Shown here: piece by piece, positions 27,476-34,976 of the stretch | Layout: each line of letters starts with the position of its first letter | Position numbering within the stretch: position 1 is the stretch's first letter | Translations under genes and position numbers: made by a program | Notes under the pieces: generated by a model | Database searches by the model: none | What the model saw: the letters and a program-made list of their open reading frames with translations, nothing else | Told to the model about the DNA's origin: nothing | Source of the DNA: Craurococcus roseus | Lineage (GTDB): Bacteria; Pseudomonadota; Alphaproteobacteria; Acetobacterales; Acetobacteraceae | Assembly: GCF_039523795.1 (NCBI RefSeq) | Contig: NZ_BAAAFZ010000125.1 | Location: forward strand, 11,208 to 75,207 | Direction of reading: 5' to 3' | DNA: 64,000 nt

Positions 27476-27642
27476 CCGGGCGTGCGTCGCGGCGCCTTGC
27501 TGCCTCGCCACCTTACCCGGCGGCGCTGAAAGCTTCCGGACGGAAGACCAAGCCCGGGTGTCGGCGAGCGGAATGTAGCTGCTCCGCCGATGCGGCGCGA
27601 GCGATTCGGCCGAGGGCGGCGGCTCCCGGCCGCGCCTCCGCT

Positions 27643-27882
27643 CTACGCCCGGAAGCCGAATGTCGGCGCGGGCAAGCGTTGCGGTTCCGCGGGCTGCGGC
27701 GCCAGCCAGGTCGGGCGCTCGCTCGAGGGCGGCCGCATGCGCGGCTGCGGCCACATGAAGGTCGGCAGCCCGTCAGAGGCGCTGACACCGGGGGAGGAGC
27801 CGGATGTGGCGCAGGCCGCCAGCGCCGGAAGCGCGGCGAGCACGGCCAAGGCCGTGGCGGATTGCGTCGCTGTGCGTGCCAT
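27643..27882 (-). CDS. Small lipoprotein
   Basis: A 79-aa protein with signal ALAVLAALPALAAC, in which the lipobox LAAC places the lipidated cysteine near residue 22. The mature part is rich in proline, serine and arginine with no recognised domain. The start at 27882 is the ATG of MARTATQ; a longer frame to 27954 is less likely. It lies upstream of rnhB on the same strand, 167 bases away. The function is unknown. Confidence 0.6.
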   Translation of the reverse strand: MARTATQSATALAVLAALPALAACATSGSSPGVSASDGLPTFMWPQPRMRPPSSERPTWLAPQPAEPQRLPAPTFGFRA

Positions 27883-28083
27883 GGCGGGCAGCTTAGCGGT
27901 TGCGCTGCGGCGCGGGAACGGCGGTGTGGATGAAAACGGTCCGGCGACGCCCACGGCCTTTCCTCCTCGCCGCCCGACCGCGGGCGGGCACGCCGCCGCC
28001 GGAGCCGAAGAGGAGCGAGGCCGGCAGGCATGGTGTCCGGGAGCCCCGGCCCTCGGGCCACCGGTCCCGGGACGGCGCCCGCA

Positions 28084-30441
28084 TCATTGCGCCTTCCGCT
28101 TCGCCACCCTCACCTCCCCGAGCCCGTCGAGCCCCATGCCCAATGCGGTTTCGCGCTGCGTGCGCCGCCGCGCGGGCAGCAGCGGCTGGTTGGCGAAGAA
28201 CTCGTCGCGCGGGAACATGTCGGTCAGCGCCGCCGGGGCGCGCGGCGTGTCCGGCGTCCAGATCTGCGGCGCGCCGTCCACCAGCCGCGCGAGGGAGCGG
28301 ATCTCCGCGTTGCCGCGGCGCGCGTGGGCCAGCACCTCGGGCGAATCCAAGCGGTCCAGCAACTCGCCGTGGTCGAAGGCGATGGGCCGGTCGCTGCCCA
28401 CGAGGATCTGGAAGGGCCAGAGCAGGAGCGTGTGCGGGAACACCGCGGCGAAGGTGTCCACCACGCGCGCGGTGGGCGCCCATTGCACGTAGAGCCCGCC
28501 GGGCTTCAGCCGGCCCCGCACCGTCCGCAGGAACTCGGCGCTGTAGAGCAGGCCGCTGTGCGACGACTCCGGCAGGATGGCGTCGGCCTCGATCACGTCC
28601 CACGCCTCGTCGCCGCGGGCGAGCGCCCGGCGGCCGTCGCCGTGCTCCACGCGCACGCGCGGGTCGGCGAGCAGGGCCGCGACCGCCCCGTCGGGCCGCG
28701 CCTCGGCGATCTGTTCGAGCGTGTCCAGCACCGGGCCGACCAGCTCCACCGCGCGCAGCTCGCGCGTTTGCGGCGACACCAGCGCACCCCACGGCGTGCC
28801 GCCGCTGCCCACGCCGATCGCCAGCACCCGTTCCGGCGCCGGGTGCAGCAGCGGGCCGAGCACGCCAAGCAGGACGTGGCCCTCCATGAAGGGCACCGAG
28901 CCTTGCCGGAAGCCCATGATGAAGAAGGAGCCGGGGCGCTGCCCGCCGGGCTGCGGCGCTTCGCGGTAGAAGGCGACGCCGGACCGGTCCTCGGCGCCGG
29001 CCACGAAGCCCCCTTCCGGCGGCTCGGCGTGCATCCGGCGCCAAAAGGCGGCGTTGCCGGGCAGCGCGACGGTCGAGAGCAGGCAACCGAGCGCGAGCGC
29101 GGCGGGCATCGGCGCCGGCCGGCGGCGCCGCGGCCGGGCCCGGTCGCCGCCGCCATCCGCCCGCCACCACCACGCGCCGAGCAGCAGCGCCAGGGTCAGC
29201 GCGGCCAGCAGCTTCAGCGTGCCCATGGTGCCCAGCAGGTGCAACGTGACGAGGCCGGTGCCGAGCGAGCCCGCCGCGTTGCCGGCGATGTTGGCGAGCT
29301 GCACCCAGCCCACCCGCGCGCCCACGCTCGCCAGGTCCCGCTGCACCGCCTTTTGCGCGAAGGCGAAGGTCATGCCGATCAGGAAGGCCGGCGGGCCGAC
29401 CACCAGCACGGCCAAGGCCACGGTCGTGCCCATCGCCTCCGCGGAGAAGCGGCTGTTGTCTACGCCCATCAGGGATGCCAGCGGCGGGTGCGGCAGCGCC
29501 AGCCACAGGGCGCCCACCAGCGCCGCCGCCAGCACGAAGCCCCCGCCCTGGGCGGCGAAGAAGGCCGGCCGCGGGTCGTCCATCCGGCGGACCATGCGGG
29601 CACCCCATGCCATGCCGGCGCCGTCGGCGAGCAGGAACACGCCGAGCACCGTGGGGAACAGGTAGGCGTGGAATTGCCCGACCTGCCCCATCAGCCGCAC
29701 CCACACGATCTCCAGCGCCACGATCACGTAGCCGGACAGGAACACCAGCCCGCACCACAGCGGCAGGCCGCCGAAGGGCGCCGGCGCCGAGGCTCCGGCC
29801 GCGGCGGCCTTGGCGTGCCCAGTGGCGGCGGCGGCGGACGCCGCGCCCTGGAGTCCGGGCAGCAGAGTCAGGGCCAGCGCCGCCGCCGCGAGTTCAAGCG
29901 CCGCGGCGAGCGCCAGCGCGGCCTCGAAGCCGATGTTGCCGAGCACCAACCACCCCCCGAGCAGCGCGCCGAGGCCGGCGCCCAGGGTGTTCAGCCCGTA
30001 GAGCCGGCCGATGCGCTCGGCCACCGTGTCGAGCGAGGTGGCGACGGCGCGCGAGAGCAGCGGCAAGGACGCGCCCATGAGCGTGGTCGGCACCGCCAAG
30101 CCGGCGAAGCAGAGCGCGAACACCGCCAGCGGCGCGTCCACCCGCCCGGCCATGGACAGGGCCAGCCAGTCGTAGAGGAAGGGCTTGGACACCACGGCGC
30201 AGAGGGCGACGCCGGCCTCGCACAAGGCGAAGCCCACCAGCGCCCGGGCCGGCGCCAAGCGGTCCGCCGCCCGGGCGCCGAGGATGGAGCCGAGGCCCAG
30301 GCCGGCGAGGAAGGCGCCCACCACCAGGGCGGCGCTGATCGTGTCGGACCCGGCGAAGATGCCGAGCATGCGCTGCCAGACGATCTGGCAAAGCAAGGCC
30401 GCGAAGCCCGAGCAGAAGAACGCCAACCCCAAACGCGGCAT
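28084..30441 (-). CDS. Membrane protein with fused spermidine-synthase-like domain
   Basis: A 785-aa protein. The N-terminal ~480 residues carry many transmembrane helices with transporter-like sequence (FCSGFAALLCQIVWQRMLG, LGSILGARAADRL, GLNTLGAGLGALLGGWLV). The C-terminal ~260 residues form a SAM-dependent, spermidine-synthase-like Rossmann domain (VLAIGVGSGGTPWG; VEHGDGRRALARGDEAWDVI; RLKPGGLYVQW). The acidic catalytic motif of real spermidine synthases is replaced by EADAILPESSHS, so polyamine synthesis is doubtful. Such fused proteins are widespread and uncharacterised. The ATG at 30441 is preferred; codons up to 30510 are an alternative. Confidence 0.8.
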   Translation of the reverse strand: MPRLGLAFFCSGFAALLCQIVWQRMLGIFAGSDTISAALVVGAFLAGLGLGSILGARAADRLAPARALVGFALCEAGVALCAVVSKPFLYDWLALSMAGRVDAPLAVFALCFAGLAVPTTLMGASLPLLSRAVATSLDTVAERIGRLYGLNTLGAGLGALLGGWLVLGNIGFEAALALAAALELAAAALALTLLPGLQGAASAAAATGHAKAAAAGASAPAPFGGLPLWCGLVFLSGYVIVALEIVWVRLMGQVGQFHAYLFPTVLGVFLLADGAGMAWGARMVRRMDDPRPAFFAAQGGGFVLAAALVGALWLALPHPPLASLMGVDNSRFSAEAMGTTVALAVLVVGPPAFLIGMTFAFAQKAVQRDLASVGARVGWVQLANIAGNAAGSLGTGLVTLHLLGTMGTLKLLAALTLALLLGAWWWRADGGGDRARPRRRRPAPMPAALALGCLLSTVALPGNAAFWRRMHAEPPEGGFVAGAEDRSGVAFYREAPQPGGQRPGSFFIMGFRQGSVPFMEGHVLLGVLGPLLHPAPERVLAIGVGSGGTPWGALVSPQTRELRAVELVGPVLDTLEQIAEARPDGAVAALLADPRVRVEHGDGRRALARGDEAWDVIEADAILPESSHSGLLYSAEFLRTVRGRLKPGGLYVQWAPTARVVDTFAAVFPHTLLLWPFQILVGSDRPIAFDHGELLDRLDSPEVLAHARRGNAEIRSLARLVDGAPQIWTPDTPRAPAALTDMFPRDEFFANQPLLPARRRTQRETALGMGLDGLGEVRVAKRKAQ

Positions 30442-30537
30442 GCGCGAAGACCCTTCGTGCAACCCAACCAGCAGGTTTTGCACGAAGGTTCGGCTCGAGG
30501 AAAGGCGCAAATTGCTCGCGGAGTCTCGCGAAAAGCG

Positions 30538-31224
30538 TCACTCCCGCCGCAGGATCTTGTCCACCAAAAGGTTGGCCCAGGGCTTGGACCGGAAGGACGC
30601 CCGCAACGCGGCCTCGTCGTAGTCGTCGCGCACCCAATCCAAGAAGGGCGTCCCGTCGCGCCGGTGCGCCTCGGCATAGAGGCGGAAGAACGCGTCCAGG
30701 ACACCGGTGCGCCCTTGCCGCACGTGGCCGTACCGAAAGGAGAGCTGCGCCATCGCCTCCTCCGGCGGGCGGCCTTGGAGCAGCAGCCAGATGCCGGCGG
30801 CGAGGCCGGTGCGGTCGGCGCCGGACTTGCAGTGGATCAGCGCCGGCTCCTCCATCGTGCGGTAGATCTCGGCCAAGCGGAGTACGCGGTCGCGGTGCGG
30901 CGCGCCGCGGCTCTCGAAGGGCGCGTCCACGTGGGCGAGGCCGAGCGCCGCCGCCTCCGCCCGGCCGAGGCGGTCGGAGCCGCAGTCGGCGCGCTCGCCG
31001 CGCAGGTTGATGACGGTGCGCAAGCCGAAGCGCCGTGCCGCGTGGCGCAGTTGCCAGGGCAGCGGGTGGTTGGAGCGGTAAAGGCGCCCCTCCTCCACGG
31101 CCGCCCAGTTGCGCCAGCCGAGGCGCAGGGCGGCGTGGTCCACGAAGAGGCTGTTGACCCAGTGCCGGCGGCGCGACGGCCGCGGGCCGGCGGCGGCCCC
31201 GGGCGGCGCGGCGGGCGAAGGCAT
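30538..31224 (-). CDS. Tyrosine/dual-specificity phosphatase-like protein
   Basis: A 228-aa cytosolic protein with the Cys-based phosphatase loop HCKSGADRTG (HCX5R), preceded by a LRTVINLRGER strand characteristic of bacterial PTP/DSP-like enzymes. YRSNHPLPWQLRHAARRFG is also typical of the group (RS-QP pattern). It could dephosphorylate proteins, sugars or lipids. It lies upstream of the spermidine-synthase-like gene on the same strand (96 bases apart) and is divergent from the small stress genes. Confidence 0.85.
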   Translation of the reverse strand: MPSPAAPPGAAAGPRPSRRRHWVNSLFVDHAALRLGWRNWAAVEEGRLYRSNHPLPWQLRHAARRFGLRTVINLRGERADCGSDRLGRAEAAALGLAHVDAPFESRGAPHRDRVLRLAEIYRTMEEPALIHCKSGADRTGLAAGIWLLLQGRPPEEAMAQLSFRYGHVRQGRTGVLDAFFRLYAEAHRRDGTPFLDWVRDDYDEAALRASFRSKPWANLLVDKILRRE

Positions 31225-31263
31225 GCGCGGCGTTATGGGGTGCGGCACGCGCGCGCGCCAGCG

Positions 31264-31289
31264 GGAACGGCCCTCGGCGGCGGCGCGTT
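31264..31289 (+). promoter_or_regulatory. EcfG-type general-stress promoter
   Basis: GGAAC at 31264-31268, a 17-base spacer and CGTT at 31286-31289 match the alphaproteobacterial EcfG consensus GGAAC-N16/17-CGTT exactly. It is 31 bases before the first of two small hydrophilic protein genes. EcfG control is inferred; no ecfG, nepR or phyR gene is in the window. Confidence 0.65.
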
Positions 31290-31319
31290 CGGGATCGGTC
31301 ACGGGAAGGGGAATCAGCC

Positions 31320-31520
31320 ATGTCGAAGGCGCACATGCCGCCGGTGCCACCGGCCAACCGCAGCGACAAGGGGCCGGGCGGCGACGACCGGGTGGACCCG
31401 GCGGCGGCGCAGAACGCGGAAGCCCGCGGCGGCGGCAAGGACGGCAACACCGCCGAGCAGGGCCGCGCGGGCAACTCGGCGCAGAACACCACCCACCAGG
31501 GCCACCAGCAGGACCGCTGA
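31320..31520 (+). CDS. Small hydrophilic disordered protein A
   Basis: A 66-aa protein beginning MSKAHMPPVPPANRSDKGPG and rich in Gly, Asn, Gln, Asp and Ala, with no hydrophobic core, so intrinsically disordered. A strong GGAAGGGG ribosome site precedes it. It lies right after an EcfG-type promoter and 2 bases before a second, similar small gene. Composition and promoter suggest a desiccation or stress protein, but no family is recognised. Confidence 0.65.
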   Translation: MSKAHMPPVPPANRSDKGPGGDDRVDPAAAQNAEARGGGKDGNTAEQGRAGNSAQNTTHQGHQQDR

Positions 31521-31522
31521 GC

Positions 31523-31738
31523 ATGTCGAAGCAGCGCTCGACCGAGAAGAACAACGACAACGACGGCGGCGGGCCGGGGAGCAGCCACCAGGGCGGTTCG
31601 CACGGCCACGCCCACAGCCCGCGCGACGACCAGGGGCCGAACCCGAACGAGCCGACCAACACCACCCGGTCGCGCGTTTCGGGCGGGGGCGGGGAGCGGG
31701 ACCGGCACCACACGCGCGATCCGGACAAAAAGGGCTAG
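31523..31738 (+). CDS. Small hydrophilic disordered protein B
   Basis: A 71-aa protein starting MSKQRSTEKNNDNDGGG, full of Gly, Asn, Asp, His, Arg and Lys (for example GSSHQGGSHGHAHSPRDD), without hydrophobic segments. It starts two bases after the stop of protein A and ends just before a strong terminator, so the two form a bicistronic unit. Both share the MSK start and composition, perhaps reflecting duplication. The histidine cluster could bind metal; the function is unknown. Confidence 0.6.
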   Translation: MSKQRSTEKNNDNDGGGPGSSHQGGSHGHAHSPRDDQGPNPNEPTNTTRSRVSGGGGERDRHHTRDPDKKG

Positions 31739-31751
31739 GTCCGCGAAGGGC

Positions 31752-31782
31752 GCGGGGCGCTGCGGCGCCCCGCCGTTTCTTT
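31752..31782 (+). terminator. Rho-independent terminator of the small-protein operon
   Basis: A 9-bp GC stem (GCGGGGCGC with GCGCCCCGC), loop TGCG, followed by CG and TTTCTTT at 31776-31782. It begins 14 bases after the stop of the second small gene and closes the transcription unit that starts at 31264. Confidence 0.82.
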
Positions 31783-31808
31783 GCCGCCCTGCTTCCTTGC
31801 GGTCTCGC

Positions 31809-31849
31809 CCGCCGCCTTCGGACAAAAGGCGCGGTCCGGACGTCGGCGG
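31809..31849 (+). other. Strong hairpin in the PRC-barrel gene leader
   Basis: CCGCCG (31809-31814) pairs with CGGCGG (31844-31849), and inside it TTCGGAC (31817-31823) pairs with GTCCGGA (31834-31840) with one wobble. The loop is AAAAGGCGCG. Six T follow at 31863-31868 after a 13-base gap. It may be a leader structure or a weak terminator; no riboswitch family is recognised. Confidence 0.4.
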
Positions 31850-31948
31850 GCGCATCGCGGCATTTTTTGGCCCCCCCGAAGCGAGCATGGTGGCGCGCAA
31901 CGGACGCGTCCGGCCGTCGTTGTGTCCCCGGCACACGGGGAGGCCGCC

Positions 31949-32341
31949 ATGCCTGACGCAACCGAGGACAAAGGCGTCGCCATGAACGAGACGGAGCGGC
32001 TCATCGCCTCCGACAAGGTGGAGGGCACGGCGGTCTACAACCGCGCGGGCGAAGCGATCGGCTCCGTCTACACCCTCATGATCGACAAGCGCTCCGGCCA
32101 AGTGGAGTATGCAGTGGTGGGCTTCGGCGGCTTCCTCGGCATCCGCGAGCGCTACTACCCGCTGCCCTGGAAGGCGCTGGACTACGACCCGCGCGTGGGC
32201 GGCTACGTGGCGGAGGTGACGCGCGAGCGGTTGGAGCACGCGCCCTCCTACGCCAGCGACGAAGCGCCTTGGGACAACCCGGGCTACGGGCGCAGCATCT
32301 ACGACTACTACGGGATGACCTACCCTTACGCCGGGATCTGA
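31949..32341 (+). CDS. PRC-barrel domain protein
   Basis: A 130-aa cytosolic protein whose residues ~18-90 form a PRC-barrel: LIASDKVEGTAVYNRAGEAIG, then SVYTLMIDKRSGQVEYAVVGFGGFLG (in parts) and YYPLPWKALDYD. In Acetobacteraceae and Rhizobiales such single PRC proteins are common and often stress-induced. The start at 31949 has GGGGAGG at the right distance; MNETERL at 31982 is an alternative. The C-terminus is Tyr-rich (YDYYGMTYPYAGI). The molecular function is unknown. Confidence 0.85.
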   Translation: MPDATEDKGVAMNETERLIASDKVEGTAVYNRAGEAIGSVYTLMIDKRSGQVEYAVVGFGGFLGIRERYYPLPWKALDYDPRVGGYVAEVTRERLEHAPSYASDEAPWDNPGYGRSIYDYYGMTYPYAGI

Positions 32342-32393
32342 AAGCCCGGGCGGCGGGCTTGCGCCCGTCCGCGGCGCCCGATAACGCGCCGCC

Positions 32394-32813
32394 ATGGCGG
32401 TCCGCGCCCTCCTGCTCGTCGGCGTCGCCGCGCTCGCGCTGCCGTCCTGCGCCTCCCCGTCCGCGCGCCCGGCCCGGGGGGAGGCGCGCGCCGCGCCCGC
32501 TCCGGTGCCCACGCCCACCGGCGCCGACCAGGGCGCCTCCCGGCCACGGCCGGACGGGGCACGGGAGGCCCCCGACGCCGCCGAGGGGCAGACGGGCGGC
32601 GGCGGCCACGGGCCGCGGCTCCGAACCGAACCCGGGAACGTCTGGGCGGACCTGGACGGGTGGTACGCGCCGCGCAAACCGGTCCCGCGTCCGTCCGCCG
32701 CCGCGCGCGACCGGGCGGCCGCCGGGCAGGGCGGCGGAGGGCCCGTTCCCGGCGCCCCGCCGCTGGCGGGCGAGGAGGGCGACTTCTGGGCCGGCGCGCG
32801 CGACCGCCGCTAG
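32394..32813 (+). CDS. Proline/alanine-rich lipoprotein
   Basis: A 139-aa protein with a signal peptide and lipobox LALPSC (cysteine near residue 19). The middle is low-complexity Pro/Ala/Gly/Arg; a more conserved-looking patch NVWADLDGWYAPRKPVPRPS sits around residue 82 and the C-terminus ends GDFWAGARDRR. No domain is recognised. It follows the PRC-barrel gene after 52 bases and is followed by a set of hairpins. Confidence 0.6.
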   Translation: MAVRALLLVGVAALALPSCASPSARPARGEARAAPAPVPTPTGADQGASRPRPDGAREAPDAAEGQTGGGGHGPRLRTEPGNVWADLDGWYAPRKPVPRPSAAARDRAAAGQGGGGPVPGAPPLAGEEGDFWAGARDRR

Positions 32814-32821
32814 ACCGCGGT

Positions 32822-32901
32822 CGCCCTGAGTGGAAACACCCAGGGCGCGGATCGCCGGTCCAGCAAACCCTGGACACGGGTCGGCCTGACCACGGTCAGG
32901 C
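32822..32901. repeat. Three consecutive hairpins in a convergent intergenic region
   Basis: Three separate stems lie within 80 bases. First, CGCCCTG (32822-32828) with CAGGGCG (32841-32847), an inner GTG/CAC and a GAAA tetraloop. Second, GTCCAG (32858-32863) with CTGGAC (32870-32875), loop CAAACC. Third, GCCTGAC (32884-32890) with GTCAGGC (32895-32901), loop CACG. A GGTCCAGG copy at 32910 could compete with the second stem. No T-tract is present. The region separates a lipoprotein gene from a convergent Bug gene. It may act in termination, as a structured RNA, or be a REP-like element. Confidence 0.6.
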
Positions 32902-33044
32902 TGAAACGGGTCCAGGTTGCGCGGTGCCGGGATGCCGCGGCGTCGGGCCGTACCGGACCGCTCAACGCCCGCGTCGCTCGAACGCGGACACCCGCCAACG
33001 GGCCTGTCGAGGGTGGCGGCGTCCCCGCCGCGGCCCGCCCTCCC

Positions 33045-34037
33045 CTACTCGATCCGCGCGCCGGTGAGCTGCACCAGGTCGCGCCAGCGCGGGCGCTCCT
33101 TGGCCGCGTGGGCGGCGGCGTCCTCCGGCGTGGACCAGAGCACCTTGGCGCCGACCTGCTGGAAGCGTTGCTGCACGGACGGCTCCGCCGCGACCTGCTT
33201 GATGGCGGCGTTGAGGCGGTCCACGACCGGGCGCGGCACGCCGGCCGGGAAGGCCAGGGTGCACCAGGAGGTGACGACGAAGTCCGGCATCCCGGCTTCC
33301 GCCATGGTCGGCACGTTCGGCAGCGTCGGCCAACGCTCGGCGCTGGTGACGGCGAGGCCGCGCAGGCGGCCTTCCTGGATCACGGGCAGGTAGGAGGCGA
33401 GGTTGTCGAGGGCGAAGTTCAGGTCGCCCGAGAGCAGCGTCGGGATCACCTGCGCGGCGCCGCGGTAGGGCACGTGCGAGGCCTCGAAGCCGGCGCGCTG
33501 CGAGAGGAGGGCGCCCGAGAGGTGCGCGGTGGTGGTGACGCCCGGCGAGCCGTAGGTGATGCCGCCGCGCTTCGCCTTGGCCCAGGCGATGAAGCCCTTC
33601 AGGTCCTCCACGGGCACGAACTGGGGCGCCACCACGGCGACGTTGGGCATCTCCCAAGTGAGGGCGACGGGGATGAGGTCGCGCTCCGGGTCGTGGCCCA
33701 TGCTCTTGTAGGCGAACTGGTTGATGCAGAGGTTGGCGATGGTGGCCGGGCCGAGGGTGTAGCCGTCGGGCGCCGACTTCGCGAGCGCGTCCATGCCGAT
33801 GTTGCCGGAGGCGCCGGGGCGGTTCTCCACCACGAAGGGCTGGCCGAGCCGCTGGGAGAGCTGCTCGCACATCAAGCGGGTCAACACATCGGTCGAGCCG
33901 CCGGGCGGCCAGGGGACCAGGACGCGGACCGGGCGGTCGGGCCAGGAGGCGACGGATTGGGCGAAGGCGGGGCGGACAAACGCCGCCGCGGCGGAGGCGA
34001 AGGCGGCGACGTTGGACAGGACGCGGCGGCGGAGCAT
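33045..34037 (-). CDS. Bug/TctC family periplasmic binding protein
   Basis: A 330-aa protein with signal SAAAAFVRPAFAQ and the Bug pattern: VRVLVPWPPGGSTDVLTRLM, VVENRPGASGNIGMDALAKS, PDGYTL, and VPTMAEAGMPDF towards the C-terminus. It should bind a small carboxylate-like ligand in the periplasm. No TctAB membrane subunits are nearby, the usual orphan state of this family. It differs clearly from the Bug protein at 11435 and is not a recent copy. Confidence 0.92.
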   Translation of the reverse strand: MLRRRVLSNVAAFASAAAAFVRPAFAQSVASWPDRPVRVLVPWPPGGSTDVLTRLMCEQLSQRLGQPFVVENRPGASGNIGMDALAKSAPDGYTLGPATIANLCINQFAYKSMGHDPERDLIPVALTWEMPNVAVVAPQFVPVEDLKGFIAWAKAKRGGITYGSPGVTTTAHLSGALLSQRAGFEASHVPYRGAAQVIPTLLSGDLNFALDNLASYLPVIQEGRLRGLAVTSAERWPTLPNVPTMAEAGMPDFVVTSWCTLAFPAGVPRPVVDRLNAAIKQVAAEPSVQQRFQQVGAKVLWSTPEDAAAHAAKERPRWRDLVQLTGARIE

Positions 34038-34191
34038 GGGCGGCGTTTCCTCCGGCCGGCTCCCCGCCGGCTCTCGTGCGCGGCAGCATGGTGCGCGCGG
34101 CCGTGCACGGCAACGCAGGCCGCCGATCGGCGGCGCGGCCGGGGGGCGCGGCGCGCGCGGAAGCGGCCCGCCGGTGCCGAGCCTGCCGCGC

Positions 34192-34674
34192 CTATCGCCC
34201 GGGCAGCGGCGCCGCGGCGTCCGCCCCGGTGAAGGTGAGCTCGGCGACGGTTGCGACCAGCCGCCCCGCGTCGAAGGGCTTTTCCAGCACCGGCGCGCGC
34301 CCGTATCCGCCCGTGTCGTGGTTCACGCCGTAGCCGGTGGCGAACAGGAACGGCACGCCGAGCGCGGCCAATCGATCGGCCAGCGGCGCCACGTGCTGCC
34401 CGCCGAGGTTGATGTCGAGCACCGCGGCGCTGATCCCGCCGTCCGAGACCGCCGCCTCAACCAGTTGCAGCGCGTTCTCGACCGACGGGACGGGACCAAG
34501 GATCTCGGCGCGGGCGTCGCGCAGCTCGTCCTCCATCAGCATGGACACCAGCGCCTCGTCCTCGACCACGAGGACGCGCTTGCTGGCGAGTTTGTCCCGG
34601 CAGTCGGGAAGGCCGTCCCCCAGGTACGCCATGGCCGGAGACGGCGGGAACAGGCGGTCCACGGCGGACAGCAT
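34192..34674 (-). CDS. Single-domain response regulator (receiver)
   Basis: A 160-aa protein that is essentially a receiver domain: acidic pair in LVVEDEALV (E38/D39), phospho-acceptor aspartate in AAVLDINLGG (D87), threonine in LFATGYG (T113) and lysine in LEKPFD (K132). No output domain follows. Such proteins act in phosphorelays or as inhibitors, often with HWE/HisKA2 kinases. The first ~30 residues before the receiver are helical and may continue an upstream segment read in another frame (34675-34880), so the true protein could be longer. Confidence 0.85.
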   Translation of the reverse strand: MLSAVDRLFPPSPAMAYLGDGLPDCRDKLASKRVLVVEDEALVSMLMEDELRDARAEILGPVPSVENALQLVEAAVSDGGISAAVLDINLGGQHVAPLADRLAALGVPFLFATGYGVNHDTGGYGRAPVLEKPFDAGRLVATVAELTFTGADAAAPLPGR

Positions 34675-34880
34675 CGCCCGGATGGTGGCCGCCCGCTCGG
34701 CGGGCGGCCGGCGAGCCGGTGCGGCCCGGTGGCCAGCGCCAGCAGCGCCGAGCGCGCCGCTTCCCGGGCCGCGCCCAGGGCCAAGTGCGGCAGGCCCCGC
34801 TCCAGAGCGGAAGCCACGATGTCGGCCGCGGCCGCGACACGGCCGCGTCGGTCCTCAAGCATGTCCGGATGCAACTCCAC
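34675..34880 (-). pseudogene. Probable N-terminal part of the receiver gene, out of frame
   Basis: A GTG at 34880, preceded by GGGAGGG, opens a frame with coding character (VAAAADIVASALERGLPHLA, then AAREAARSALLALATGPHRLAG). In the GCC-rich run near 34700-34715 the frame becomes proline-rich nonsense, whereas the receiver frame at the same place reads PPAERAATIRAMLSAVDRLF, a natural helical continuation. This suggests one ~228-aa gene broken by an indel or sequence error, or a short separate gene overlapping the receiver. I favour the first. Confidence 0.4.
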
Positions 34881-34938
34881 AGGACGCGCCCTCCCGTCCG
34901 GGCTTCGTCCGGGGCGTAGCCGGTTCGCCGGCGCCCGA

Positions 34939-34956
34939 CTGTTCGGTTCCGAACAG
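34939..34956. promoter_or_regulatory. Inverted repeat upstream of the receiver gene
   Basis: CTGTTCGG (34939-34946), TT, CCGAACAG (34949-34956) is an 8-bp perfect inverted repeat with a 2-base centre. It lies between the Crp-like gene stop and the receiver/N-terminal start at 34880, where an operator would be expected for minus-strand transcription. The binding protein is unknown. Confidence 0.4.
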
Positions 34957-34976
34957 CTGGCAGAAAAAAACAGCGC

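Noticed and set aside
28030..31956. A 1308-codon plus-strand frame across the spermidine-synthase-like and phosphatase genes
   Set aside because: Overlaps four real genes on both strands; Gln/His/Arg-rich shadow without domains.
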